NCBI RefSeq assembly: GCF_037203705.1
Contig: NZ_JBBCAT010000001.1
Coordinates: forward strand, 2,887,418-2,951,417
Length of the DNA: 64,000 bases
Direction: 5' to 3'
Source of the DNA: Prosthecomicrobium sp. N25
GTDB lineage: Bacteria; Pseudomonadota; Alphaproteobacteria; Rhizobiales; Ancalomicrobiaceae
Below, in pieces: positions 35,195 through 43,855 of this stretch. The number at the start of each line of letters is the position of its first letter. Within the stretch, counting starts at the first letter, position 1. Under the pieces are notes generated by a model. That model did no database searches. It was not told where the DNA came from and saw only the letters and a list, made by a program, of their open reading frames with translations. Position numbers and translations under genes: made by a program.

Positions 35195-37212
35195 TCGGCC
35201 GCCTCCGCGTCGGCCCATGCGGCCGGCAGCCTGACGGTGAAGACCGCCCCGCCGCCGTCCCGCTCGCCATGGTCGAGGCGGCCCCGGTGGAGCTCGGCGA
35301 TGGACCGGCAGATGTTGAGGCCCATCCCCATCCCCTCGGGCTTGGTCGTCACGAAGGGCGAGAAGAGCCGGCCGGCGACGGCGGGCTCGATCCCCGGTCC
35401 CCGGTCGGCGACGCGGATCTCGACCTCCGGGCCGCCCTCCCCGCGGACGAGGGACACGCCGACCTCGAGGATCCGCCGCCGGCCGGGCGGCGTGGCGGCC
35501 ATGGCCTCGATGCCGTTGCGGACGAGGTTGAGCACCACCTGCTCGATCAGGATGCGGTCGGCGCTGATCTCGGGCAAGCCGTCCTCGATCGAGAGGTCGA
35601 TCTCGACCTGGTTCTTGCGCGCGTCCATGACCGCGAAGGCCGCCAGCTCCTCGACCAGCGGGCCGACCTGGACGGGGGCGAAATTGGGCTGGCGCTTGCG
35701 CACGAAGTCGTGGACGCGGCGAATGATCTGCCCGGCGCGTTTGGCCTGCAGGTCGAGCTTCTCGAGCGCCGCCGTCACCTCCCCGGGGTCGAAGGCGCCG
35801 GAGCGCACGAGGCTCAGGCAGCCGGCCCCGTAGCTCGCGATGGCGGCGAGCGGCTGGTTCAGCTCGTGGGCGATGGTGGAGGCCATCTCGCCCATGGTGA
35901 TGAGGCGCCCCGTCCGCTGCAACGTCTCGGCCTGCAGCCGTTCCATCGCCTCGGCGCGCTTGCGGTCGGTCACGTCGATGATCGAGCCCATCCAGCCGCG
36001 GTGGCGGCCCGCCTCGTCGATCAGCGGCGCCTCGTAGACGAGGACGTCGAACACGGTGCCGTCCGGCCGGCGGAAGCAGGTCTCGAAGCTGGTCGGCTGG
36101 GGCGCGCCGCCGGAGAGCGCGTCGTGCCGCGCGAGCGTCTCCTCGACCAGGTCGGGCACCCAGTAGGGCATCGGCGGGCTCCGGCCCACGAGGTCTTCGG
36201 CCCGGTAGCCGACCATACGGCAGAAGGCGGGATTGACGTAGAGGATCCGGCCGTCCAGGTCGCGGGCGCGCATGCCGACCGTGAGGCTGTCCTCCATCGC
36301 CTTGCGCAGGGCGTGGGCCTCGGCGAGGCTCGATTCCGCCTCCAGCCGGCGCCGGTAGTGTCGGTTGAGCGCGAAGATCGAGAGCGCCGCGAGCGCGGCG
36401 AGGCCGAAGATCGCCGCCACCATCGCGTCCTGGGTGCGGCTCGCGCGGGCACCCGTCGTGGTGATCGACAGGACGACGTCGGGGAGCGGCGGATCGAAGG
36501 ACAGCGTGTAGCGCTCCGCGCCGGGGGCGGGCACCAGCGACGACTTCCGCGCCAGTTCCGAGCCGTCGCGATCGACCAGGGCGACGAGGTTGTTCTGCGT
36601 GATCCACCAGGGAACGTGCTGGGCGAGCAGCCGGTCGAGCGAGATGCGGGCCAGGACGGAGCCCACGATGGCGCCTTGGCGCAGGACGGGGACGCGCAGG
36701 TCGGCGACGTAGCCGTGCTGGGCGGTGCGGACCGCGGGACCGACGATCGCGCCGGACAGGCCCGGGATGAGCGGCGGCTCTTCGGCCGGCTCGGCCGCGG
36801 CGGTCTCCTCCGGGTAGGCGGCGCGCACCTGGCCGTCGCGGTCCCGCCAGACGGCGGAGACGATCTCCGGGCGGGCCCCGACCAGGCCGCGCAGGCGGGC
36901 GGCGACCGCGTCGGGACGGGGCGGCGCCTGGGCGAGGTCGAAGGCGATCTGCTCGACGCTCTCGCGGCTGCCGGAGATCTGGAAGCGCAGGGCCTGCTCG
37001 ACCCAGAGGGCGTCGCGGATCAGGGTCTGGCGCGTCTCCTCCCTCTCGCCGCGGTCGGCGAACCAGACGAGCGAGCCGACGAGCGCGGCGATCAGCACGA
37101 TGGCGACGAGCGGAGCGAGCTCGACGCCGCGGTCGAGTGCCGTCCGGCCGCGCCGGCGCGGCTCCCACGACGGCGCGAGCGCCCGGTCCCGATGTGGAGA
37201 CGTCTCGGTCAC
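35191..37212 (-). CDS. dctS: Membrane sensor histidine kinase, DctS-like
   Basis: About 673 residues from the GTG at 37212 (the frame is open to a GTG at 37263, which has no ribosome site; AAGGAAGG lies 12 bases before 37212). One transmembrane helix near residues 32-50, a large periplasmic sensing region, a second helix (FGLAALAALSIFAL), a PAS domain (about 290-420) and a kinase core follow. The core has the phospho-acceptor motif in IAHELNQPLAAIASYG, an N box QVVLNLVRNGIEAM and glycine boxes DRGPGI and GMGMGL. The periplasmic layout suits a DctB/DctS ligand sensor. It is divergent from dctP. Confidence 0.82.
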   Translation of the reverse strand: MTETSPHRDRALAPSWEPRRRGRTALDRGVELAPLVAIVLIAALVGSLVWFADRGEREETRQTLIRDALWVEQALRFQISGSRESVEQIAFDLAQAPPRPDAVAARLRGLVGARPEIVSAVWRDRDGQVRAAYPEETAAAEPAEEPPLIPGLSGAIVGPAVRTAQHGYVADLRVPVLRQGAIVGSVLARISLDRLLAQHVPWWITQNNLVALVDRDGSELARKSSLVPAPGAERYTLSFDPPLPDVVLSITTTGARASRTQDAMVAAIFGLAALAALSIFALNRHYRRRLEAESSLAEAHALRKAMEDSLTVGMRARDLDGRILYVNPAFCRMVGYRAEDLVGRSPPMPYWVPDLVEETLARHDALSGGAPQPTSFETCFRRPDGTVFDVLVYEAPLIDEAGRHRGWMGSIIDVTDRKRAEAMERLQAETLQRTGRLITMGEMASTIAHELNQPLAAIASYGAGCLSLVRSGAFDPGEVTAALEKLDLQAKRAGQIIRRVHDFVRKRQPNFAPVQVGPLVEELAAFAVMDARKNQVEIDLSIEDGLPEISADRILIEQVVLNLVRNGIEAMAATPPGRRRILEVGVSLVRGEGGPEVEIRVADRGPGIEPAVAGRLFSPFVTTKPEGMGMGLNICRSIAELHRGRLDHGERDGGGAVFTVRLPAAWADAEAAE

Positions 37213-37365
37213 ACTGTCGCGGCGCCTTCCTTCGCGGCGTCCTCCCTGCCGGAATGGTGGCACCGCTCGCTTCGGAAATCCACAATGGCGTGGCCGGGGC
37301 GCCCGGCCCTAAGCTCGCCGGCCGGCAGGGTCCGCAAGAGACCCGGGAGAGATGGGGAGGCAGAC

Positions 37366-38370
37366 ATGGTGCTTGGTCGTCTCCGTTGGCTCGCGGGCGC
37401 CCTGATCGCGCTGGCCGGCCTGGCGGGTCCCGCCGGCGCGGCGGACTATGTCATCCGCTTCAGCCACGTGGTCGCGCCGAACACCCCCAAGGGCAAGGCG
37501 GCGGAGCGGTTCCGGGAGCTCGCGGAGCGCTACACGAACGGGCGCGTGCAGGTCGAGGTCTATCCGAACAGCACCCTCTACAAGGACCGGGAGGAGCTCG
37601 AGGCGCTGCAGCTCGGCGCGGCGCAGATGCTCGCCCCCTCGCTCGCCAAGTTCGGCCCGCTCGGGATCAAGGAGTTCGAGGCCTTCGACCTGCCCTTCAT
37701 CTTCCCCTCGCGGGCGGCGCTGCGGCGCGTGACGGAGGGGCCGGTCGGGCGTGGCCTTCTCGAGAAGCTCAAGGAGAAGGGCATCGTCGGGCTCGCCTAC
37801 TGGGACAACGGCTTCAAGATCATGAGCGCCAACGTGCCCTTGCGCCTGCCGGAGGATTTCCGGGGGCTCAGGATGCGGATCCAGTCGTCGCGGGTGATCG
37901 AGGCGCAGATGCGCGCGCTCGGCGCCGTGCCGCAGGCGACCGCCTTCTCGGAGGCGACCCAGGCGCTCAGGGCCGGGGTGGTCGACGGCACCGAGAACCC
38001 GCCCTCGAACATGTACACGCAGGGCATGCACGAGGTGCAGAAGCACGCCACCCTGTCGGACCACGGCTATCTCGGCTACGCGGTCATCGTGAACAAGAAG
38101 TTCTGGGACGGCCTCCCGTCCGACGTCCGCAAGGCCCTGGAGCGTGCCATGGCGGAGGCGACCGCCTACGCCAACGCCATCGCGCAAGAGGAGAACGACG
38201 CCGCGCTCGACGCCATCCGGGCCGCCGGCACGACGGACCTCCACAGTCTCACGCCGGAGGAGCGCGCCGCCTGGATCCGGGCCCTGAAGCCGGTCTACGA
38301 CGAGATGGCTCCCAGGATCGGGCGCGATCTCGTCGAGGCCATCGTGCGCGAGGCCGGCAAGGCGGACTAG
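37366..38370 (+). CDS. dctP: TRAP transporter substrate-binding protein, DctP family
   Basis: 334-residue periplasmic solute receptor with a signal peptide (VLGRLRWLAGALIALAGLAG, cleavage near AGAA-DY). Family motifs include FSHVVAPNTPKGKAAERF, RMRIQSSRVIEAQM with the conserved substrate-binding Arg, and VDGTENPPSNMYTQGM. C4-dicarboxylates are the likely ligands given the DctSR-like pair encoded divergently. No DctQ or DctM membrane subunit is adjacent, so the permease must be elsewhere or this receptor acts in sensing. Start ATG 37366 follows GGGGAGG. Confidence 0.9.
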   Translation: MVLGRLRWLAGALIALAGLAGPAGAADYVIRFSHVVAPNTPKGKAAERFRELAERYTNGRVQVEVYPNSTLYKDREELEALQLGAAQMLAPSLAKFGPLGIKEFEAFDLPFIFPSRAALRRVTEGPVGRGLLEKLKEKGIVGLAYWDNGFKIMSANVPLRLPEDFRGLRMRIQSSRVIEAQMRALGAVPQATAFSEATQALRAGVVDGTENPPSNMYTQGMHEVQKHATLSDHGYLGYAVIVNKKFWDGLPSDVRKALERAMAEATAYANAIAQEENDAALDAIRAAGTTDLHSLTPEERAAWIRALKPVYDEMAPRIGRDLVEAIVREAGKAD

Positions 38371-38462
38371 CGGCACCCCCCGGGGTGACGCAGGGGAGCC
38401 GGCACGGTACTGTCCCGAGGGCGCCCTCGGTCGCAGGTCCCTCGTCCCCGCCCGGAGTTCAG

Positions 38463-39920
38463 ATGTCCCCCCTCGCCCATTCTCGCGCCGCCCTGGCGCT
38501 TCTCGCAGCCGTCGTCGCCGTTGCCGGGCCCGCCTCGGCGCAATCGGCGGCCGAGCGGGAGGCCCAGCGTCTCCAGGGGCTCCTGGAATCCTATGTCGGA
38601 ACGCCCGCGCCCGGCGACGCCGCGACCGTGACGGTCGCGGCGCAGCCCGGCTTCTACCGCGTGAGCCTCTCCCTCGACCGCCTGGCCCGGCCGCTGGCCG
38701 CCCACGGCGTCGCCGTGGACCCGGCGGCGCTGGAGATCTCGATCGCGCCGCGGCCCGACGGAACCTGGCGGCTCTTCGACATCGCCTATCCGCCGCTCAC
38801 GATCCGGGCGGGCGAACGAACCACCCTTATCTCGCTGGACGGCACCGTCTACGAGGGGGTCTTCGATCCCGTCGTGGCCTTTTCGCGCAGCGTGACCTTC
38901 ACGGCCGCGCGGCTGGCGAGCGAGAGCAGCGGCGCGGGCGCGAGCAGCCGATCCGAGGCCCGGGACTACCGGGTGGAGTCCGGGACGGTCGCCTCCGGTC
39001 CCGAAACGGCCAACACGCGCGCGACGACGACCGTTCGCGACGTGACGCAAACGATGTCGCTGGAGCTGCCCCTGCCGGCGCTGCCGGACGGCCGCCTGGT
39101 GATCACCACCGCGTCGGCCACGCAGTCGCTGGACGTCGTGCTCGACGAATGGAAGCCGCGCCGGATCCTCGATCTTTGGGCCTTTCTGGTCGCCCATGCG
39201 GGCCCCCGGCTGGTGCCCGCCAAGGCCGAGCTGCAGTCGGCCCTGTCGGCCGCCCTCCCCCTCTGGCGCCGGCTCGCGGTGGTCGGCGGGGCCGACGGGT
39301 TCTCGGTCCGCAGCGGGTTCGGCGAGATCTCCGCGAAGCACATCGGCGGCGGCCTGCGCCTCGGCGGCCTGACCCGCTCGTCGGGGCTGGGCCTTCAGCT
39401 CGACGCCAGTGGCCTCGCGGTCGCGGGGCCGAACCTGCCGGACTGGACGAAGCCGCTCCTGCCGACCGACCTGGCGCTCGACGCCGATCTCACCGGCTTC
39501 GACCTGGAGGCCGGTGCGCGCATCCTGATCGACGGCCTGGAACCGGAAAGCGAGCGCCCCTTCCCGGCCGAGGTCGCCGACCGCGCCGCCGGCGCGGCAC
39601 TGCCGGCGAACGGCTTCGGCCTCAAGGTGCAGCCCGGGCGGCTGAAGGCGGCCGTCTACGAGGTCGGCTGGCAGGCCGATCTCACGGTCGGCAAGGACGC
39701 CATCTCGGGCCGGGCGACCGTCACCGCCAAGGGTCTCGACCGCGCCATCGCGGCCCTGAAGGCCGGCGGACCGGGCACGGCCGCGCAGGCCACGGTCGGC
39801 CTCTACGCCGCCAAGGCGCTCGCCAGGCGGGAGCCGGACGGCACCGACGTCTGGGTGTTCACCTTCGACGCGAAGGGCCGGCCGCTCGTCAACGGCAAGC
39901 CGCTCGGCGGCAAGGGCTGA
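38463..39920 (+). CDS. Uncharacterised exported protein
   Basis: 485-residue protein with a clear signal peptide (MSPLAHSRAALALLAAVVAV, cleavage near ASAQ-SA at 27). The mature part is rich in alternating beta-like segments with repeated Gly/Leu pairs (GGGLRLGGLTRSSGLGLQL) and lacks cysteines and membrane helices. It vaguely recalls periplasmic DUF945/YdgA-type or AsmA-like beta proteins, but no motif is decisive. It stands alone between dctP and trpG, about 90 bases after dctP. Confidence 0.7.
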   Translation: MSPLAHSRAALALLAAVVAVAGPASAQSAAEREAQRLQGLLESYVGTPAPGDAATVTVAAQPGFYRVSLSLDRLARPLAAHGVAVDPAALEISIAPRPDGTWRLFDIAYPPLTIRAGERTTLISLDGTVYEGVFDPVVAFSRSVTFTAARLASESSGAGASSRSEARDYRVESGTVASGPETANTRATTTVRDVTQTMSLELPLPALPDGRLVITTASATQSLDVVLDEWKPRRILDLWAFLVAHAGPRLVPAKAELQSALSAALPLWRRLAVVGGADGFSVRSGFGEISAKHIGGGLRLGGLTRSSGLGLQLDASGLAVAGPNLPDWTKPLLPTDLALDADLTGFDLEAGARILIDGLEPESERPFPAEVADRAAGAALPANGFGLKVQPGRLKAAVYEVGWQADLTVGKDAISGRATVTAKGLDRAIAALKAGGPGTAAQATVGLYAAKALARREPDGTDVWVFTFDAKGRPLVNGKPLGGKG

Positions 39921-39998
39921 GCGGCGCCGGCCATTTCCGGTGACAAACGCGGCCGATGGCTCTATCAATCGCCTCGGCCAGGAGCCGGGACGGGCAAC

Positions 39999-40604
39999 AT
40001 GTTCCTCGTGATCGACAACTACGACAGCTTCACCTACAACCTCGTCCACTATGTCGGCGAGCTCGGCGCGGCCCTGAAGGTCGTGCGCAACGACAAGATC
40101 TCGGTGGACGAGGTCCAGGCGCTCGATCCGGAGGGCGTGATCCTCTCGCCCGGGCCCTGCACCCCCAACGAGGCCGGCATCTGCCTCGACCTGATCGGCC
40201 GCCTCGGCGCCACGACCCCGATCCTGGGCGTCTGCCTCGGCCACCAGGCGATCGGCCAGGCCTACGGGGGCCGGGTGATCCGCGCGCCGCAGCTGATGCA
40301 CGGCAAGACCTCGGTGATCCGCCACACCGGCCGGGGTGTCTTCCGCGGCCTCAACAACGATTTCACCGCGACCCGCTACCACTCGCTGGTGGTCGAGCGC
40401 GATACGCTGCCGGACGGACTGGAGGCGGTGGCGGAGGCGGACGGGCTGATCATGGGCCTGATGCACCGGGAGCATCCGGTGCACGGCGTGCAGTTCCACC
40501 CGGAGTCGATCGCCTCGGAGAACGGTCACCGCATCCTGCAGAACTTCCTCGACATCGCCCGCGACTTCAACCGCACCCGCCCGCGCCGTCCGGCCGCCGC
40601 CTGA
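39999..40604 (+). CDS. trpG: Anthranilate synthase component II (glutamine amidotransferase)
   Basis: Supplies ammonia from glutamine to TrpE for anthranilate formation. The 201-aa class I amidotransferase has the oxyanion loop [12 protein letters not shown], nucleophile Cys in [12 protein letters not shown] and the His/Glu pair in [11 protein letters not shown]. The N-terminus [18 protein letters not shown] is diagnostic. It heads trpG-trpD-trpC; trpE lies about 19 kb downstream on the same strand. Confidence 0.96.
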   Translation: MFLVIDNYDSFTYNLVHYVGELGAALKVVRNDKISVDEVQALDPEGVILSPGPCTPNEAGICLDLIGRLGATTPILGVCLGHQAIGQAYGGRVIRAPQLMHGKTSVIRHTGRGVFRGLNNDFTATRYHSLVVERDTLPDGLEAVAEADGLIMGLMHREHPVHGVQFHPESIASENGHRILQNFLDIARDFNRTRPRRPAAA

Positions 40605-40621
40605 GCTCCGAGAGACCGACG

Positions 40622-41635
40622 ATGACCGACCTCAAAGCCCTGATCGGCAAGGCCGCCACGGGCGCCACGCTGAGCCGCGAGGAGGCCCGCACGGCCTTCG
40701 ACGTCATGATGTCGGGCGAGGCGACGCCGGCGCAGATCGGCGGCTTCCTGATGGCGCTCAGGGTGCGCGGCGAGACGGTCGACGAGATCACCGGCGCGGT
40801 CGAGACCATGCGCGAGAAGATGCTGCGGGTGTCGGCCCCGGCGGACGCGATCGACATCGTCGGCACCGGCGGCGACGGCTCGGGCAGCTACAACGTGTCG
40901 ACGGCCTCGGCCTTCGTGGTGGCGGCCTGCGGGGTGCCGGTCGCCAAGCACGGCAACCGGGCGCTCTCCTCCAAGTCCGGCGCCGCGGACGTCCTGCAGG
41001 CACTCGGCGTGAAGATCGACATCGGCCCGGAGAAGATCGGCGAGTGCGTCAAGACGGCCGGCGTCGGCTTCATGTTCGCGCCCTCGCACCACAGCGCCAT
41101 GAAGCATGTCGGGCCGGCGCGGGTCGAGCTCGGCACGCGGACCGTGTTCAACCTGCTGGGTCCGCTCTCCAATCCGGCCGGCGTGACGCGGCAGATGACC
41201 GGCGTCTTCGCGCGGAGCTGGGTGGAGCCGATCGCCCGCGTGCTCGGCAATCTGGGGGCGCGGCGGGCCTGGGTGGTCAACGGTTCGGACGGGCTCGACG
41301 AGATCACCACCACGGGGCCGACCGCGGTGGCCGAGTGGCGGGCCGGCGAGATGCGCGTCTTCGAGGTGACGCCCGAGGCCGTGGGGCTGGAGCGGGCCCG
41401 GCCGGAGGACCTGAAGGGCGGCGACGGCAGCGTGAACGCGGCCGCCCTCAAGGCGGTCCTCGGCGGCGAGCGGATGGCCTACCGGGACATCGTCCTGATG
41501 AACGCCGGCGCCGCGCTGGTCGTCGCCGACCGGGCGGCCGACCTCGCCGAGGGCGTGCGCCTCGCCGCGGAGGCGATCGACAGCGGGCGGGCGCGCGAGC
41601 GGCTCGAGGCGCTCGTGCGCGTCTCCAACGCCTGA
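40622..41635 (+). CDS. trpD: Anthranilate phosphoribosyltransferase
   Basis: Transfers phosphoribosyl from PRPP to anthranilate. It has 337 residues with [17 protein letters not shown] (PRPP-binding glycine loop), [18 protein letters not shown] and [18 protein letters not shown]. It follows trpG by 17 bases and precedes trpC by 9. Length and motifs are normal. Confidence 0.97.
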   Translation: MTDLKALIGKAATGATLSREEARTAFDVMMSGEATPAQIGGFLMALRVRGETVDEITGAVETMREKMLRVSAPADAIDIVGTGGDGSGSYNVSTASAFVVAACGVPVAKHGNRALSSKSGAADVLQALGVKIDIGPEKIGECVKTAGVGFMFAPSHHSAMKHVGPARVELGTRTVFNLLGPLSNPAGVTRQMTGVFARSWVEPIARVLGNLGARRAWVVNGSDGLDEITTTGPTAVAEWRAGEMRVFEVTPEAVGLERARPEDLKGGDGSVNAAALKAVLGGERMAYRDIVLMNAGAALVVADRAADLAEGVRLAAEAIDSGRARERLEALVRVSNA

Positions 41636-41644
41636 GCGGACCCG

Positions 41645-42436
41645 ATGACCGACATCCTGAAGCGCATCGAGGCCTACAAGCGCCAGGAGATCGAGGCCGC
41701 CAAGGCACGGATCTCCGAGGCGGAGTTGCGCCGCCGCGCCGCCGACATGCCGCCCCCGCGCGGCTTCCTCGCCGCCCTCGAGGCGGAGCGGGCCGCGGGC
41801 CGGCCGGCGCTGATCGCCGAGATCAAGAAGGCGAGCCCGTCCAAGGGGCTGATCCGGCCGGACTTCGACCCGCCGAGCCTCGCCGCCGCCTACCGGGACG
41901 GCGGCGCCGCGTGTCTCTCGGTGCTGACCGACGGGCCGTCCTTCCAGGGCCGGCCGGAGTATCTCGCCGCGGCCCGGGAGGCATCCGGGCTTCCCGCGCT
42001 GCGCAAGGATTTCCTCTACGATCCCTATCAGGTCGCCGAGGCTCGCGCCTGGGGCGCCGACTGCATCCTGATCATCATGGCCGGCGTCGACGACGCCACG
42101 GCGCAGGCGCTCGAGGACGCGGCGGAGGCCCTCGACATGGACGTGCTGGTCGAGGTCCACGACGAAGCGGAACTCGCAAGGGCGCTGCGCCTGCGAAGCC
42201 GGATGATCGGCATCAACAACCGCGACCTGAAGACCTTCGAGACGACGCTCGCCACCTCCGAGCGCCTCGCCCCGATGATCCCGTCCGACCGCCTGATCGT
42301 CGGCGAGAGCGGCATCTTCACGCCGGCCGACATCGCACGCCTGGAGGCCGTCGGCATCGGCACCTTCCTGGTCGGGGAGAGCCTGATGCGCCAGGCGGAC
42401 GTGGCCGCCGCCACCCGCACCCTGCTCGCCCGCTAG
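41645..42436 (+). CDS. trpC: Indole-3-glycerol phosphate synthase
   Basis: TIM-barrel enzyme closing the indole ring. It has 263 aa. Catalytic motifs include [20 protein letters not shown] (catalytic lysine), [20 protein letters not shown] and [13 protein letters not shown]. The last gene of the trpGDC group; its stop is followed directly by decayed sequence and not by the moaC/moeA genes often found after trpC in Rhizobiales. Confidence 0.97.
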   Translation: MTDILKRIEAYKRQEIEAAKARISEAELRRRAADMPPPRGFLAALEAERAAGRPALIAEIKKASPSKGLIRPDFDPPSLAAAYRDGGAACLSVLTDGPSFQGRPEYLAAAREASGLPALRKDFLYDPYQVAEARAWGADCILIIMAGVDDATAQALEDAAEALDMDVLVEVHDEAELARALRLRSRMIGINNRDLKTFETTLATSERLAPMIPSDRLIVGESGIFTPADIARLEAVGIGTFLVGESLMRQADVAAATRTLLAR

Positions 42437-42460
42437 GGCTCGACCGGCGCCAGGCGGACG

Positions 42461-42604
42461 TGCGGCACCGCCCACATGGTGGACACGTGGGAGCGGGGCG
42501 TGGTCGTAGGGGACGGCCGGGTGTTCGGCCTTGCCGACCTCTATGTCGCCAGTTCGGCCGTATTCCCGACGCCCCCCGCCACCCGCGCCCTGTTCGCTCG
42601 CCAG
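42461..42604 (+). pseudogene. Fossil C-terminus of a GMC oxidoreductase
   Basis: In frame +2 the sequence reads CGTAHMVDTWERGVVVGDG then RVFGLADLYVASSAVFPT. This matches the C-terminal GMC-oxidoreductase signature, in which a GTAHHMGT-like motif is followed by D-x-RVHGLDNLYVASSAVFPT. The essential NPT-L-T segment after VFPT is absent (PPATRALFARQ instead), there is no upstream FAD domain, and the fragment begins just after the trpC stop. It is best read as a remnant of a deleted flavoenzyme gene. Confidence 0.65.
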
Positions 42605-42833
42605 GGTTCGACGACGACCGGTCGCCTGCGTCCCGTTGCAAGGCTTGACCGTGGGGGGGGGGGGGCGGCCGGCGCCGGTGATTGCCGCGACCGCAGCCCC
42701 GGGGGCCCCGCCTCCCGGAAGAGCGTCGGTCTGGCTGCATCCACCATCGGATCCGGAGGGCGCCGAGGGCAACGGTCGCCTCCGGGGTCGGCCCCCTGCC
42801 GCCACGCCGCGTCGGCGAGGGTCGGACAGCCGC
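42605..42833. other. Non-coding stretch with G13 tract
   Basis: GC-rich stretch between the oxidoreductase remnant and the tRNA promoter. It contains a run of 13 G at 42653-42665. I see no convincing gene on either strand. Confidence 0.5.
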
Positions 42834-42862
42834 TTGACCCTGGATGTCCCTGACTCTAAGGT
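42834..42862 (+). promoter_or_regulatory. Putative promoter of tRNA-Lys
   Basis: TTGACC (42834-42839), 17-base spacer, TAAGGT (42857-42862), 113 bases before the mature tRNA 5' end. Spacing is ideal and each hexamer is close to consensus. Confidence 0.5.
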
Positions 42863-42975
42863 CCGCCCGCCTTTCGCCGGCCGGTCCTCCGGCCCGGACA
42901 CGGGCCCGAAACCACGCCAGGACCCGACGGCCCCATCCCCGTCCCCTGCGCCGGGCCCGCCCGCCAACGAAAGCC

Positions 42976-43050
42976 GGGCCGGTAGCTCAGTGGTAGAGCA
43001 CGTGACTTTTAATCATGTGGTCGCGGGTTCGATCCCCGCCCGGCTCACCA
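42976..43050 (+). tRNA. tRNA-Lys (UUU)
   Basis: 75-base cloverleaf with the CCA end encoded. Acceptor stem GGGCCGG pairs with CCGGCTC (one G-U), D arm GCTC/GAGC, anticodon stem CGTGA/TCATG enclosing the loop CTTTTAA with anticodon TTT, T arm GCGGG/CCCGC with TTCGATC loop. Followed immediately by accessory-looking genes. No second copy of the tRNA 3' end was seen nearby, so an integrated element bounded by att repeats is not supported. Confidence 0.96.
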
Positions 43051-43214
43051 ACAAAATCAACGACTTAAGCCCTATTTTCGAGGCCCTTTGGAACCCACGG
43101 TTCCGAAGTTGGTTCCATATGGGTTCCAGTCTGATCGACGCTCGCGGCCGCACTGGGCTGTGGATAGACCCGGATCCGGATCCGCGACCTCGGTCTCTCG
43201 CGGTACTCTCGCAC

Positions 43215-43601
43215 ATGCCCGACGCGCCCGCGCCCCTCGACGAACTGCCGAAGCAACCGAACCCGAACGCCTCCGGTCTCTTCATGACGGATGACGAACT
43301 TCGGGTGCTCCGCGATGCCCTCGCCCGCGAACCGGCGATCGTCCGCGCGAAGGTCTATGGGTCGCGGCAGACGGGCATCCGGAGGGAGAAGGACCCGCCC
43401 TCGGATCTCGACATCGACCTCGCGATCGAGATCCCGACGGACGACCCGGAGGACGCCTTCACGGAGTTCCTGGAAGCCCGGTGGCGGCTCCACGCCGCGC
43501 CGGGTCTCCGGCTTGAGGTGGAGGATCTGACCGACGCCGGATCGCCTCGCTACGCCGCCCGTCAGGCGGGCGTCCTGATCTTCGACCGCTCCGACCCATG
43601 A
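43215..43601 (+). CDS. Minimal nucleotidyltransferase-like protein
   Basis: 128-residue protein of the polymerase-beta/MNT fold. The active-site signature is present: GSRQTG near residues 50-55 followed by SDLDIDLAIEI, giving the G-S and D-x-D motif, and a later acidic LEVEDL that could supply the third carboxylate. Family members include MNT antitoxins and small DNA/RNA nucleotidyltransferases, but no HEPN toxin is adjacent. It overlaps the next, frameshifted zinc-ribbon gene by ATGA. Start ATG 43215; an ATG at 43284 is an alternative. Confidence 0.7.
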   Translation: MPDAPAPLDELPKQPNPNASGLFMTDDELRVLRDALAREPAIVRAKVYGSRQTGIRREKDPPSDLDIDLAIEIPTDDPEDAFTEFLEARWRLHAAPGLRLEVEDLTDAGSPRYAARQAGVLIFDRSDP

Positions 43602-43830
43602 GGCACTACGGACCCCCTGCCCTCATCCGCGACCTGACCCGTCTCGGCGTCGTCCAGGCGAACGCATGGTGCCCTCGCTGCCAGAGGCGCGGGGCCTTCC
43701 GCTCGATCGGTTCGCGGAGACGGTGCCCTTCGTCGCGATCAAGCGCCGGATGGTCTGCTCCGGGTGCGGGGAGCGCGAGGTCGACCTCATGCCGGACTGG
43801 ACGGGGTATCGCCCGGCAGGAAGAATGTAA
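43598..43830 (+). pseudogene. Frameshifted zinc-ribbon protein gene
   Basis: Two frames together encode one small zinc-ribbon protein. Frame one, from the ATG at 43598, reads MRHYGPPALIRDLTRLGVV and then WCPRCQRRG. After a GGGG run near 43690-43693 the continuation is in the next frame: LPLDRFAETVPFVAIKRRMV, then CSGCGEREVDLMPDWTGYRP and a stop at 43828-43830. The two CxxC motifs (CPRC and CSGC) resemble the paired knuckles of small alphaproteobacterial zinc proteins ending in PDW. Restoring one G would rebuild a single ORF of about 77 aa. It may be a true mutation or a homopolymer error. Confidence 0.6.
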
Positions 43831-43855
43831 GAGGCAGCATGGAGGGATATTCGCT

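Noticed and set aside
34577-37285. Apparent 902-aa kinase-regulator fusion
   Set aside because: The upstream part of this frame is dctS read out of frame and is Arg/Pro-rich nonsense. The kinase is intact in its own frame and ends in ATGA with the regulator, so these are two proteins.
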